A DNA stretch of 64,000 nt from contig NC_080067.1 in the NCBI RefSeq assembly GCF_949987535.1, forward strand, positions 68,076,128 to 68,140,127, written 5' to 3'. Source of the stretch: Balaenoptera acutorostrata. Its lineage: Eukaryota > Chordata > Mammalia > Artiodactyla > Balaenopteridae. Positions 20,700 through 33,130 of the stretch are shown here, in pieces. Position 1 is the stretch's first letter; each line of letters begins with the position of its first letter. The notes beneath the pieces are model-generated. The model did not search any database, was not told the origin of the DNA, and saw only the letters and a list, made by a program, of their open reading frames with translations. Made by a program: the position numbers and the translations under genes.

Positions 20700-21115
20700 C
20701 ACCTTGCCTGCTTTGAAAACTCTTAAGCATCCTTCAGGCAACAGCACAGAGGGCACCTCCCCTGGGAAGACTTCCCTGATTCTAAGCAGAGCTGGAGTCG
20801 TGCTTCCCGGGTCTCTGAGCACACCTGCTGGCAGCTCTTATCAGGCTGCTCTGTAACTGTTTTTCCAACACTGTTTCACAATTACCATGCAGTTTACAAA
20901 CACTGAGAGTGCAGTGTGATCCAACTACTGCAGCTACTGCGGTGGTGCCGCCCAGGTTCTAGTTCCTGCAGGGCCGACCCTTCCGAGGTAGAAGCACCCC
21001 TCACCCCAGCTCGTACCTATGACCACCCCCACCCCAGGGCCCAACCCAGAACCTGGCTCCAGGAGGTGCTTGGTAAATGGTGACTGACTGAAAACAAAAC
21101 ACATGAATGAGGCAA
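20700..21115 (+). mobile_element. L2 LINE 3' region
   Basis: 'cttcaggcaacagcacagag', 'gggaagacttccctgattct' and the end 'ggaggtgcttggtaaatggt' with 'gactgactga' follow the L2 3' end. Confidence 0.7.
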
Positions 21116-22729
21116 GGAGTGGAGTTTCTGGGAACAAGACAGAAGGGAAGAGATGCTTCTCGTTAACATCTCTTCATAAAAGCCAGTGAGTTCCTACATC
21201 CAGCTGGTGTCTGAATTGGGGCCAATCATAAAACAGGGAGGCCTCTGAGGCTGAGGGCAGCTGGCTGGCCGGTGGGCTTTCTAGGGCGGTTTTATGGACT
21301 CAGCTGAGATGTGGTGATGAGAAGCCAAACTTTAAACATCCTCTTAAAGTTTGCTTTCACTCCCTCAGGCCTCTGAGCTGAACAGAATTGAGGAGAAGGC
21401 TTATTGAGGACGTGCCAGTTGGAGGGATGATGAGGATAGCATCATCCACGTGGACCAAAAGGAAGTAGGCAGGAATTGCAGCAGGAAGGGTATAAGTTAG
21501 ATTTGAGGAAGGACTTCCTTCTGGTGCTGGGATGTGGCAGGGAGTGACAGGGAGGGGAGCAGATGGACTGACTTGCTCCCCATTACTCTGTGACGTAAGG
21601 GGGTCGTGTCATGTTTATTTCCTGTAGCCTCTGCTGTCTTGTTTGCAGAGTGGGGGAGGGACTACCACCTCTGCTCCCCATCTCACCCTGCTCTCTCCTG
21701 TCTCTCTGGCCAGGCAGAAACCTCCAGGGGGGACAGAGAAAGGAGCCGAGGTCAGTACCAGGATCTGCTCAGGAGCTGGGAGCCCGGCTGAGCCCGGCAC
21801 CCCCAGGCCTGTGAGTGCAGGGTCCTCGTGGTCTGAGTGGCGAAGCTTTCCCTCCAAGCCTATGCGGTTTGACGTGTGGAAAGGAGAAAAGCAAGCCACC
21901 CGAGGAACTGAGAAAAGTGCTGAGGAGAGATTTAGAGGTGAAGAAAAGTCAAAGAGATAAGGAAAGAGAAAAATCAGAGAGGAAAAAGCAGAAAAGAAAT
22001 GCACGGAGCCCACGCTGCAGGCTTGGGAGGTTGATCTCGGCAGACTTCACAAGCCTTCAAAGGGGGGTTAGCATCTTACAGATGGGGAGCCCCCGCTCAG
22101 AGGGGACCATGGCTCGCCTGGGGTTCTCCAGTCGACGAAGTTTTTGAATCCAGGACTGTCTGACTCCAGCCCACGCAGGGCTTTCACACGCTGGCCGGGC
22201 AGCGTCCTGGCCTGGTCTGCGTGAGCACGAGTCACCCAGGATGCTCTGAGGCCGGGTGTCCTCAGCCCTGGGCAGCAGATCCCCACGGGGCCCCGGGGCC
22301 CCTGGGCCCGGACCAGCCTGGGCCTGCTGTCTGAAACTCGGCTTGTGGCCGGCCTGTCTGCCGGGAGGATTGACAACTATGCTCTCGGGGAATGGAGAAG
22401 TCGGAACCCAATTAAAGGCCAGAGTCCTCAGCCGTGGAGAGGGTGCCCTTTGCTTTGGGAGCTGCAGCTCATGCTCTAGAAGCCTCTAGTCCAAGCAGGA
22501 TTCTCAGCTCCTGCAGGGGCTGGAGGGACGAGGGAAGTGGGAACGGTGTTCCGCAGGACCCCACCCTACCCGCGCCTGGCTGCGAGTGCCTCGGGGAGGG
22601 GGCGTGGGGCTGGGTGGTGAAGGGGGTGGTCGGCTCCTGCCCCCTGGGCTTGGCTCCTGGGTGAGCACGGCCGGGGGGCCCCTTCTGATTCCCTAGGGCA
22701 GGGGATTCGGAAAAAGAAGGAAAGGGAAA
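21116..22729. other. Unassigned sequence with one splice-like exon pattern
   Basis: 21714-21810 is flanked by a polypyrimidine tract plus CAG and by GTGAGT (see Findings). 22075-22140 may be an inverted MIR scrap. 22140-22700 is GC-rich. No known protein recognised. Confidence 0.4.
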
Positions 22730-22950
22730 GAGCACTGAGCGCCTATCACGTGCCAGGAGCTTTACATACATTAGCAATTTAATCCTCCCGGCAACCCCGA
22801 AGGGAGGATTGTTATCCTCATTTTACAGGTGACTGAAACGAAGTTCGGAGAGGTTAAATATCTCAGTCAGGCCCACACAGCCCCCAAACTGTGGAGGTGG
22901 GATTCAAACTCGGGGCTGCCTAACTCCCAGCAATGCTTGTGCGCTCTGGG
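22730..22950 (-). mobile_element. MIR SINE
   Basis: 'cgcctatcacgtgccaggag', 'cctcattttacaggtgactg' and 'gtgggattcaaactcggggc' are a near-full inverted MIR. Confidence 0.9.
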
Positions 22951-23406
22951 AGAGGGTGACTTGCCCATCCCTTCAAAACTTCCAGGACTGGGGTGTTCCC
23001 AGGCACACTCCATGTGTGCCTCTGGCCTCTGGGGGCCCAGGCCTCCCAACTCTAACAAACACCCTTCAGACGTTTCTGGACACTTCCCACCCCTGCTCTG
23101 GGGTCCTTGGGAAAACCAGGTTGCCTTTGAAGGGGCCCCCCAGGCCCATCAGCATCTCTACTATTTCACACTTTCCCTTCAGGATCATCAGATGAGGAAC
23201 AGCTGGGCCTGCAGATTTACTAGGGTTTTGCAAGTGATTCCATCCGCTCTTCCAGCTAAGCTCCACTGCTGCTCCCATTAGTAGCCTCTGGAAAGCAAAG
23301 AGAATTCCTTTGTCCGTTCCCCAAACCCACTTAGCGGGTGTAATTTTTGCCTCTCCCACTCCTCACAGCAATTGGGATCTGGCCATACATCTTCCCAGAA
23401 ACACTA
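22951..23406. other. Unassigned sequence
   Basis: No repeat or exon recognised. Confidence 0.4.
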
Positions 23407-23457
23407 GAGACAAAGAGGGAGAAAAAGAGAGAAAGAAAAGAGAGAGAGAGAGAAAAT
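23407..23457. repeat. (GA)n / GAAA-rich low-complexity tract
   Basis: About 50 bp almost wholly purine on the plus strand. Confidence 0.8.
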
Positions 23458-23514
23458 GCATTTTACTGTTCTGTTCAAGAAAACAAAACACAGGAAACCT
23501 CTGGCAGGAGGGAC

Positions 23515-23640
23515 AGAAGACCCAGATTTCCCTCCTGGTTCCATCAGCTCGTGTGGCTGAAGGCAAGTCAGCCAAATCTCGGTAGGCCTCAGTTTCTACT
23601 CCTGTGAAATGGGGTGAGTGTCTAGCCTGAGTACCTCTCA
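23515..23640 (+). mobile_element. MIR fragment
   Basis: 'taggcctcagtttctactcc' followed by 'tgtgaaatgggg' matches the MIR core. Confidence 0.65.
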
Positions 23641-24044
23641 GAGGGGATGTGAGCATCAGAGCCAGAGCCCTGCACCCAGAAACATTCGGTAGGTATGCTG
23701 AAGTGGGAGCCCACCTAGATGGCCCATCCTCAGACCCACTGACAAGCCTTCAGACATGTTCAGCATTTCCCACTTTTCCCCCTTTGTTTTTCAGGGGTCA
23801 CTCATCGACCTACATACACTGTGAGACATGCACATGTAGAAGTTTGTGACGGGATGTGACATCAGGAGAGCCAAGGGGAGGAGGCACAGGAAGAAGTAAG
23901 TGGGCACTGGGGCATGGTATGAACATTCAGTGCCAAACAAGAAACACAAGGCCCCAGCCACCCCAGGGGTCAGAGTTTCATGTGTGACCAGTTGCCACAG
24001 GTGCCACTTGTAAGAGCTGGGCAAAGCCCTCAGGGAGTTGAGCG
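23641..24044. other. Unassigned sequence
   Basis: No repeat or exon recognised. Confidence 0.4.
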
Positions 24045-24340
24045 GAGTGCTCAGACTGATGATGCTATTTTAGTAATGAATCATTATTAATCATTTTAAT
24101 TATCAAACAAAATGTATTAATATTTGGTTAACTGTTAAAGTACTAATGATGGTACTTACAAATTAATGGCTCAGAATGATTATGATGGTCATTGTAATAA
24201 TGCTATGCGGAAGGAGTTTTTTTGCCAATAGATAAATCAGAAAGCAATTGAGGTATATAACAGTGATTGTAGGACCGATGTGTAATGACAACAAAAAATA
24301 AGTCTGCATGTGTCCAAATAAGTATGCAGGTATCAAAAAT
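24045..24340. promoter_or_regulatory. AT-rich block, candidate conserved element
   Basis: Dense ATTA/TAAT words ('gaatcattattaatcatttt', 'aattaatggctcagaatgat') in otherwise GC-rich surroundings, with no repeat family recognised. It could also be a decayed transposon. Confidence 0.2.
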
Positions 24341-24711
24341 GCCAACGGTCAGCCTTGACCACCAAGCTTGGCCAAAGGGCTCTGTCACAAAGAGGCATCG
24401 GGCAGGACAGCCCGGCTGCCAGAGCCCACACAGGCGAGGGTAGTAAGGCAGCCTGGGCCTGAAGGGGGCTGAGTGCGACTGGAGGACACTGGGAGACGCA
24501 GGCTGCAGGAGCTCGGGAGAGTGAAGCCAGCATAGTGACCAGAGGGTGCAGAAGTACAAGCCAGCAAAGGGTGATATGACGAGAGATGGGGGGCGGGGGG
24601 TGTTGAGAAGCATGCTGAGATCTGGCAGCGAAAAATCTCTCATGAACGTTGTGCCAGTCCTGCAGCCAAGCACTGCAATATAATCACCAGGTATTAAGAA
24701 AATAGAAATGA
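24341..24711. other. Unassigned sequence
   Basis: No repeat or exon recognised. Confidence 0.4.
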
Positions 24712-24806
24712 TGGGCATTCCTTGGCAGTCTAGTGGTTAGGACTCAGCACTATCACTGCCGTGGGCCCAGGTTCGATCCCTGGTCGGGAACAAAAAAAGA
24801 AAAAGA
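24712..24806 (+). mobile_element. CHR-type SINE, short form
   Basis: 'gggcattccttggcagtcta' through 'aggttcgatccctggtcggg' then an A-rich tail. Same short family as 52-198. Flanks 'aaatagaaatgatg' / 'aaagagaaatgcgg' look like a worn target duplication. Confidence 0.85.
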
Positions 24807-25955
24807 AAAGAGAAATGCGGTCTCCAGGCACCTAGCAACACGTGCAGATGAAGAAGACAGAAACTGACAACACGGAGGGATGATTGAAGTCCAGGGGCAC
24901 CTACCTCCGCCTGAAGGAGCGGGGATGGGCCTCTAGAACCAGAAAGACAACCATGCCTTACACCTGTAATTAGGCAAAATGCTTACTTTAGTTGTAAGCA
25001 TAAAGTTGTAGTCAACTCTTTCTGTGATTTGGCTATTTACCGGGAATTCAGTCATTTCTTTGTTTTAAAGTCCCCACTTAAGAACTTCAATGGGATGGAC
25101 CTGCCTAAACTCCCAGTGTTCAGGCAGAACCATTCACATTGTAGAGTCCAGAAAGGGACATCCTGACTGATTGATCCTGCCCAGGGACCTTGCTGAGTTT
25201 AGCATTCCCCCACAGGGGTGAGCAACCCAATTTATAAAGACATGGGATAAGCCTTGCTGTCTCCCGGACTGGGCAGAGAAGCAGGGTCACCTCACAGAAT
25301 TGGCTAGTTGCCCAGCCAAGAAAGAACTCACCGTGTCTGTTGATGGGCTAGGAGATAATCATGGGAGAGGAAGGTTTGGGGCAGTGGCCTCCAATTCCCC
25401 GTTGGAGGAGGCCTTCGGGAGTTGTTGAATCTGTTTTGAATTCTTCCAAGATCCAGTTTGTCTGGACCCTTAATCAACTAGAAATGGTAGTCATCTTGGA
25501 TGCAAGCAATGGAAGCTGCAGCTAGCCTGGACTAGAAATAGAAGTGCATTTTCAAATACTCAGACATTTCCTTTTGGGGGAGGGGTCTAGGGCTGGGGCT
25601 TATACTCTTCTTGGCTTGAATCCCCAGAAACCTAACGGAAGGCCTCACGCTGTCTTTTTGTAATCATCCTCACCACGTGGTGTTAGAAGGAAGTTGAATG
25701 CATTAAAGAGTCAGCCATTCTGTGCTGTAAAATAGGAAAATTCCAGCAACCTAAAAATCTCACAATGCCTTGAGTCTTTCAGCGAATTCTAGTGTCACCA
25801 TCCACTGGTGGCCAGCTTGCCATGGGGTCGTGCACACAGTAGGTTCTCATGAGCACTCGTGCTCTCCCCTTCCCTCCTGGGGTAGGCCCCACACACTTAA
25901 GGTTATTATAACAGGTTAAGTCTCACTCGCCAATTTGTTTAACCTCACACCATAT
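24807..25955. other. Unassigned sequence
   Basis: Repeat-poor and moderately AT-rich. 24955-25160 has enhancer-like words ('cctgtaattaggcaaaatgc') but no firm signal. Confidence 0.4.
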
Positions 25956-26250
25956 TGGATATAAAGTCCTTAATCTAAATAACGGTCACTCATTTTCCCC
26001 CTGCCTTGAAACAACAGGCATTTCATTCACCCCAGCTGGCAGCGCCTGGCAGACTGGCTAACAGGCTCTTATGGGCTGAAACGTGCTGCGGCTTGTTCCT
26101 GCTCCATCTCTCCTCCTTCTCAGCTTTTCTACAAGCCACATGCAAAAATCTGCCCCATTACTCGATTATCACATTTCATATGAAATTAGGTATTGCAGGT
26201 CTCATGTTATTCAATTAGCTTGGCTCAGGCTGAGGGCATGACTCAGAGGC
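25956..26250. promoter_or_regulatory. Candidate conserved non-coding element
   Basis: Repeat-free, with 'ccacatgcaaaaatctg' (octamer-like), 'ttactcgattatcacatttc', 'tattcaattagcttgg' and an AP-1-like TGACTCAG (26239-26246). Confidence 0.3.
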
Positions 26251-26939
26251 ACTCCCAGTTTCACCACCTTCCAGTCATGGCTCCTCCTTTATCCTGACCC
26301 CTGGGAGACCCTGTCTTGCTAGGATACCCTTCTTTCTGCTGAGGCTTTGGTTAAACCACACTCTCAGGCCCCTTAGCAGGACAGAGCTTTTCCCACCAGC
26401 TTCAGTTCCACCCTCTTGAACCCTGACTTGCCCGTGTCTCCTAGAAGTACCCAGATGAATGACCTCCACTTGCCTCCCTGATGGTGTGGCCCGCAGCCCT
26501 GCGGACAAGCCCTGTGCTTACCCTGGTCCTGGCGGCTTTTTCATTCTTCTCCCTGTCACTAGACTAATGGTTTCTCTAAAAAGCTTCAGCTCTCCAGGCT
26601 GCAGTGTCAGCAGCTCTGGGTGGCCCAGCACACACTTCCTCCAGGTACACGTGAGCGTGCTAAAATTCCTGGTCCCACCCACACATCCTGGCCTGGTAAC
26701 TTCCCCCTGTTCCACTTTGCAGCCTTCATATTCTCAACTCCCACGTTTACATTTCATCAGAGTCAACCTCAGGCTCTCTGCAATCCCTCCATCAATCCGC
26801 AGTGATGTTTTTGGCTATACCCCCTGCCCCTGGAAATGACTTCCCACCACTCCAGAGGCAGAGACACATGGACCTCCTTCTCTTCCTGGCACACTTTCCC
26901 TTCTGTGCCCAACTGTCTCCAGAGGTGTCAGGAAATGCG
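26251..26939. other. Unassigned, possibly very old L2
   Basis: Pyrimidine-rich text vaguely like L2 internal sequence. No firm match. Confidence 0.3.
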
Positions 26940-27130
26940 TTTGGGTTTTATTTGCTCATTCAGCACAGTTGTCTGAGTACCTACTACGCATAAGACCAGA
27001 TTCTTTACCTTCAGGATTTATAACCTAGAAGGAGAGGTGAGAAAAAGAATACAACTGGTAATTACAAGAGAGAAAGTGCCTCTTACGAGAGAGGTAGAGG
27101 AAGGCAGGACACTGGTGAGGCTTAATCTGC
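26940..27130 (-). mobile_element. L2 3'-end fragment
   Basis: 'gtctgagtacctactacgca' and 'cttcaggatttataacctag' are the inverted L2 3' end. Confidence 0.6.
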
Positions 27131-27270
27131 ATATTCACTCTGGGAATTCTGGGTTATCAAGTCTGAATGCCAAGGACCCCATGGAAACAGTGAAAAGGAC
27201 TTTTGGTCTGATGATCAGGTCTCAGAAGACTCAGTGAAGACTCTTAAAGACAAGATAAAGAATGAAGCAG

Positions 27271-27571
27271 GGATTTCCCTGGTGGCGCAGTGGTTAAGAA
27301 TCTGCCTGCCAATGCAGGGGACACAGGTTCGAACCCTGGTCCTGGAAGATCCCACATGCCATGGAGCAACTAAGCCCGTGTGCCACAACTACTGAGCCCA
27401 TGTGCCACAACTACTGAAGCCCACGTGCCTAGAGCCTGTGCTCCACAACAGGAGAAGCTACCGCACCACAACGAAGAATAGCCCCTGCTTGCCGCCACTA
27501 GAGAAAGCCCACGCACAGCAACGATGACCCAACACAACCAAAAATAAATAAAATTGATTCTTTTTTTAAAA
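27271..27571 (+). mobile_element. CHR SINE, full length (B-type)
   Basis: Starts 'ggatttccctggtggcgcag'. A perfect 14-bp target duplication, 'aaagaatgaagcag', flanks it (27257-27270 and 27572-27585). Confidence 0.95.
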
Positions 27572-27759
27572 AAAGAATGAAGCAGCTGTGGTTCTGCCCT
27601 GTGGACCCAAAATTCACCTTTAGCTAGAAGAGAGTAAAGGACTGTTGAAAGATCCAGGTTCCCTTCTCTAACAATGAGCTGGATCCGCTTCCTAAGAAAG
27701 GCTTCCCCTAATTTGGGGGTTCCCTTTGGCAATAAGCCCTCTTAATTGCTCTAAAATTC

Positions 27760-28490
27760 ACATGACTGTTTGAAGCAAAATTATAACATTTTCTTGTGGG
27801 TTTTATAATATATGTAGATGAGATACATATGATAACTGTAGCATAAAGAATGGGGGTAGGAAGTAATGAACCTCTGTGGTTGCGAGGTTTCTACATTTTA
27901 CTTGAAATAGTAACTTCTAAGTGGATTGTGAAAAGTTAAGGATGTATGTTGTAATCCCTGGGGCAGTCATTAAAAAATTAATGCAAAGAAGTATAGCTAC
28001 AAATCCAATAGATAAATTTAAATGGAATTCTAAAAATCCAAAAGAAGTCAGGGAAGGAGGAACAGAGAAATGGAAAACAGAGCGGGCAAATGAAACTAAA
28101 TTCAACCATGTCAATAATTACATTAAATGTTAATGGGCTAAACATTGCAATTAAAAGGCAGAGATTGTCAGAATAGATTTTTTAAAAAAGACTATTTGCA
28201 GTCTGCAAGAGAAGTACTTTAAATATAAAGTCACAGATAGGTTTTTTAAAATGGATGAAAAATTATAGACATTCAAAGCTGGAGAGACTATATATTATCA
28301 GATAAAATAGACTTCAAGGCAAAGGGTATTACCAGAGATAAAGAGGGACATTTTATAATGGTAGAAGGGTCAATTCATCAGGAAGGGAAGACACTCATAA
28401 CCATGTATGCAATGTATAACAGTGCTTCAAACACATGAAGCAAAAATGGACAGAATTAAGGGGAGAAATAGGAGAAATATAATCAAAGAT
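27760..28490 (+). mobile_element. L1M remnant (ORF2 5' region)
   Basis: 'catgtcaataattacattaa' through 'atgttaatgggctaaacatt', 'ttaaaaggcagagattgtca', 'ataaagagggacattttata' and 'gaagcaaaaatggacagaat' match the endonuclease-coding start of L1 ORF2 at DNA level. Frames are broken throughout, so it is a dead fragment. The left part (27760-28100) is less certain. Confidence 0.8.
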
Positions 28491-29024
28491 GGAAAATTCA
28501 TCAGTGAGGGTGGAGTTGTCTGATTTCACCTCCAGGACAAATGGGCTTGGGAGGCCATCCCCTGAACCAGTGCTGGGCTGTAGTCTGTGGCCTGTGGTGA
28601 GACACCTCAAGGAAGAAGCCAGGAGGGAGCCAAGCAGCTGTTCAGCAACAAAACCTGGAGAGATTCTTCAAGGCTGGCACACTGATGGCCCCAGGTGATG
28701 TTTGTGGACAGCCTAGAGCTTGGACCTCCCCTGAGGTGGGGAGGCAGTGGTTGAGGGTGTTGAAGCTGGTTCTGAAGGTAGTGGTGATAAGGCCCAGGTG
28801 GCAATGGTTATTTTTGTTGGCTGTTCTGGAACAGGATGCCAAGTAGTGGAGTGGAAAGCACCAATGGAGGCCAAAAACAGCTTCGCCCACTTCATTATTA
28901 GCTGCTCAGGATTCCTTTATAATATACCTGATGAGGTGGACTCAGGTGTCAACGACCACACAAGAACTAACCTTATCCTTAATAGTCATCAAGACTGATG
29001 GGGTCTGAAGAAGCAAGAGGTAGC
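28491..29024. other. Unassigned sequence
   Basis: No repeat or exon recognised. Confidence 0.4.
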
Positions 29025-29182
29025 CCAATGGTTCTCAAACTTGAGGGTGCAGCAGAATCACCTGGAGGGCTTTTTAAAACAGATTGCTGGGCCCCATGCC
29101 CAGAGTTTTTGATTCAGCGGGTATGAGGTGGGATCATATGCTGATGCTGCTGGTCTGGAGATACACTTGGAGAACTACTAAG
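29025..29182 (+). mobile_element. MER5A-like hAT element
   Basis: 'aatggttctcaaacttgagg', 'agaatcacctggagggcttt', 'attgctgggccccatgccca' and the terminal 'ggagaactacta' cover the whole short element, with its inverted ends. Confidence 0.9.
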
Positions 29183-29439
29183 GTAAACAAGTGCCAAGGG
29201 GACCCAGAAGAGGGAAAAGTCTTTTTTGATACATTGAGTCAGTGTGGAAAGTCACAGTTGGGGGTCAGGGTGAGGGACATGCCAGGTAGAGGAGACAGAA
29301 AAAACAAGGTACATTTATGGGGCTGAACTGTTATGTCCATATATGGAGCAGAGCAGAGAAGCCCGGTGAGGTGGACCAGAACCCAAATCAGGCTTGGCCT
29401 AACTTAGAAATGAAGAACACAAGCTCAGAAATTGTTATG
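29183..29439. other. Unassigned sequence
   Basis: Nothing recognised. Confidence 0.4.
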
Positions 29440-29640
29440 TGGGTTCAAAACCTGTTTCTGTTGCTTATTGGCTGTGTAACCTAAAAGAGGTTACTTAAAC
29501 TCTCAGAGCCTCAGTTCTACAACCTGCAAAATGGGGCTAATGCTAATACCTCCTCTCAGGATTGCTCATGAGCGAGTGCAGGTCAACTCCTGGCACTCCT
29601 GGGTAAGTGCTCAGGCAGTCAACGCTAGGGTTCTTGCTGA
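29440..29640 (+). mobile_element. MIR SINE
   Basis: 'gcttattggctgtgtaacct', 'aaactctcagagcctcagtt' and 'ctgcaaaatggggctaatgc' are MIR. Confidence 0.85.
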
Positions 29641-32600
29641 ATACTAGGCTAAGGGTTTGCAAGCAGAGCGCACGGCTGACCCATCTGTGGGCCGATGTTG
29701 ACCATATCAGGCTTGGGCTGCAACTTTAGCAACAAGCTAGTCAGATAGTATTTGTGAAATCCTTCCTGAGGACACCGCCTTTTGGCTCAAATAGTTCCAG
29801 GCCTCCAGCTGATGGTGATCACTTTCCTGGAAGTTAGGCTGTCCCCCAGCCCTGCTCCTTCCCGAGCCCCTCGACAGCCACAAGGGGTGGCTGAGGCAGC
29901 TTTACCGGGGCCCAGGCTGAGGAGCTGCAAGCAAACTAGCCTCGGGATTTATCACCGGCTTTTGGAATTATCAGCTGGCATCCAACAGTGCAAAAGGCAG
30001 CAGCTTTTGGATGTCTTTTTTTTCACAGTGAGAAGCAAAGGGGATTGAGTCCATCTGCATTAAGGAAAGGGAATTCATCCTCCTCCTCCCCCCACCTCCC
30101 CGTGTTCTGAGATAAATTGGTTCATTTCCATGACAATTTAAACTCAGAAAAGAATCCTTGCCTTTTGGACTGTGAGTTAAATGGGAAAGGGGGAGCTGTA
30201 TGCCCAGGACAGAAAAGCTGTGCCTGTCCCCATCCTCTCCTGGTGCCACACAGGACCCCAGGATGTGGGCACAGCTCCTGAGTGGTTCTGTATGGTCTGA
30301 GCCTTTGTGCTTGCAGCACTACAGGAATGTGGGTGCTGGCTTAGATTAGACTGAAGTTTCCATAACTCCTTGGAAATTGTAATCTGGCTCCTGATCCCCA
30401 CCTTCCTTGGGAGCCAGGCTTTCACCGGGGCCACTACCCCTCTCCTCAATCCCATGTAATTTGAGTTCTTTCCTCTTCTTACCAATTAAGGCCTTAGCAT
30501 GTTCTGTGGCCATGTCCTTTCAGGGTCTTACCATGGAGAATGGGCAGGGATGGGGTAGGAGGCACTGGTCCCACAGCCTGGAATCTCCTCTGGCAATTTC
30601 CTCATCCTGGGGCTTGTCCACAGCAAATTCTGACCCCTCAATAAGGGTGCCTTTCCCCCAGTACCATCTCAGTTAATCCCCATCCCTACCCCCTGTTTTC
30701 TGTCTTTGTGGTTTGAATGGAGCTCAGGATAAAGCCAAGCCTGGTCATCTTGGGGAAGCACTGTTCGTGGTTGGAAATCATGAGCAAAATTTGAAAAATA
30801 GTAAAAAGAAAAAAATCCTGCTTAGGGAAGCAAGTTTCCTAGCAGGGGGAAAAAAAGCTAACTGGCAAAGTCCAACAGGAATAATCAGAAATAGCCTCTG
30901 GATTTTTCAGCTTTAGTATCTTCCACCCCCCTCCCCATCCTTCCCCACAGCATGGGTAACCAAGAGATACCCACATTAAGGTGATCGTCTAGGAAGAATC
31001 AACTTAGACATGAAGCCAAATTCCTAAGCAGTTTCCACTGCAATCCAGATTTCCTCATGCTGCCTTCTCCAACTCCTCCTTCATCCAAAGGCAGCTCACA
31101 TTATATATCTGCTCCCCCGGGGGCTGTTGGCCTGGGCAGGTGTTTGTGGCAGAGCCCTGGGACCCATCCAAGGGTTAGACCTTCTGGGCCCTGCGTGTGG
31201 AGGTACAGCTTAAAGGTGTAGGTGGATTTATCTCATCGGCCAAGTATTGCCTGAGTGAACGTGTGCATGAACAAAAGGACCGTGAACTCCCCTCCCTTAG
31301 CCTTGCAAATCAGTCTCCCCACTTTCCCAGCCCAGGTGGGGGTATTTTCCTCCCTTGGGACTGAGTAGAATAAATGAGGCAGCAGCCCAGGTGGGAGGCA
31401 GGGGAGCTGGTTGTAAACTGACTGAGTCATCCCTCCAGTCCTACCCCCCACCTCCTGCCCATAGCTTTAATTCAGCCTCCATCTTCTCTTGCCCCCAGTA
31501 GGCGTCAGCCTCCCAGCATCCACTCACCGCAGAGCAGCCTTTTTACAAAGCAACTCTGAGTATGTGAATGGCTCAGGGTTTACACACACGGACAACCAGG
31601 TGTGGAGCTCTGCAGAGGCCTGGAAGGGAGATGCAAGCAAAGGCCCAGTCTGGGTTAGGCCTGAGCTCTTAGCTTCACAGGGTTCAGGGGGTTTTCTATC
31701 TGCAAGTATGTGTTGGTCCCTGCTGGTCCAGGTCGGGGTCTGGGGGGACTCATCTCCCATAGGGAATGTTATCACCAGGACAGCCATAGGTACTTAAACC
31801 CCCTGACTTCTTTAACCACCCCGGGGGAGGAGAGTTATCCTCTCTGAAACCCCCCACACCGCCCCCCGCCCCGAGTGTGCTCTGTTCTGCGAGGCGTGGG
31901 CCTCCATGGAGGTTTGTGGAATGACTCTGAGGCATCTGGGAATGCAGCTTTGGAGGGGGGTGAAGATGGATCATGTTTCTCTCCCAAGCCCTTCCCCAAC
32001 TCCTTGGGACCCAGGAGTGGCAGGAGCTGGGCCTCTAAGAGTTGACTGGCTTATTTTTAGTTCAGATTCTAGCTCACAAGCCTGACTGTTTTTCGGTTTT
32101 GCCGAATTTGGGCCAGGTCCTGGCCGTTTCCTAGAACCCTGGCTTTGGCTGTTGAAGGTCTGTGGGACATGAGCCGCTGGGGCAGGGAAGTCCCACCAGC
32201 TTCCTGACCCAGGGCACTGGCAGAGCACAGACAGCCTAGCCAGGCTGCTCTGGGGCCTGGACCAGCTGCCCCAGTTGGAAGGGGAAGGAACCTGGGCCTC
32301 CTAGCGCTGAGCCTTTGGTGATTTGGGATAGGAGGGGTATAGACTTTAACATCCTGTTTAAATTTGGCACTAGTAGAATTTTTTAACAGGGGTTATGACC
32401 CTCCCTCCTCCCTCTCCCAGGCCTTCCTTACATATTCCTCTAATCAGTTTTTCCCTTTTGGCTCTAATTCTGCTCTTCACCTTGGAGCTTGGGTCCTGAC
32501 CGAGGGAGAAGCAGTGTGATCACTGTGATTTCTTGAATGCTGCCTCTGAACAGAGCTGACCACAGACAGGCTGCCGGGAAGCCCAGCAGCCCCCAAGGGA

Positions 32601-32739
32601 CCAAAGACGGGAAAGAGGAGAGGAGAGACAGATGGGTGTGAATGCACGTGCGCGTGTGTGTTGTCACATGTGAGTGTGCTGTGGCTAGAGGTGGTGGTGC
32701 AGGAGGTCTGAGAGGAAAGGCGAGAGCGAGGGGAAAATG
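29641..32739. other. Long repeat-poor unassigned stretch
   Basis: About 3 kb with no transposon that I recognise, which stands out in this window. 29985-30135 has enhancer-like words. 31850-31875 is C-run rich. No exon with a recognisable product. Confidence 0.45.
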
Positions 32740-33130
32740 CCTAATTACAGCCAGGCACAAGTGCCTGCAAGCCCAGTCCTTGGCTGGCCGGCCGTGTGAG
32801 CAGAGGCTCTGTAAGCGAACACCCAGCCCTTCTGTGACTCCCGGGCGGGGGAGCCCACATTCCTGCCCGGCAAAGGCTGCTTTAATCAAGCCTCCAGATC
32901 CTTCCTGCAGCCGCCCAGGGGGGACTGTAACGCTAAACACATTAGTGTGTGAGATTGAAAGGTAACACATTCTCATGGAAGCCCCCGGAACAATGGGCCT
33001 CGGGTCTGGGTTTCATTTGGAGGAACTGTGCGGTGGGAATTTCTCTAATCAAATAAAAGGAAAATGAAAAACTCTATCATTCGCAAACTTTAATGCTCTT
33101 AATTGCATTAATTTGAAAAACATACAAGGT
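32740..33130. promoter_or_regulatory. Candidate enhancer / conserved non-coding element
   Basis: Repeat-free. Words include 'ctaattacag' at 32741, a TCF/LEF-like 'ctttaatcaagc' near 32880, a SOX-like AACAATGGG (32989-32997), 'ctctaatcaaataaaagg' and a homeodomain-rich 'cttaattgcattaatttg' (33098-33115). The clustering and the sharp AT-rich island in GC-rich flanks are typical of deeply conserved enhancers, but no alignment was possible. Confidence 0.4.

Noticed and set aside
22240..22340. CpG-island promoter
   Set aside because: The segment is GC-rich but short, with few CpGs, and no transcription start or first exon pattern is visible nearby.
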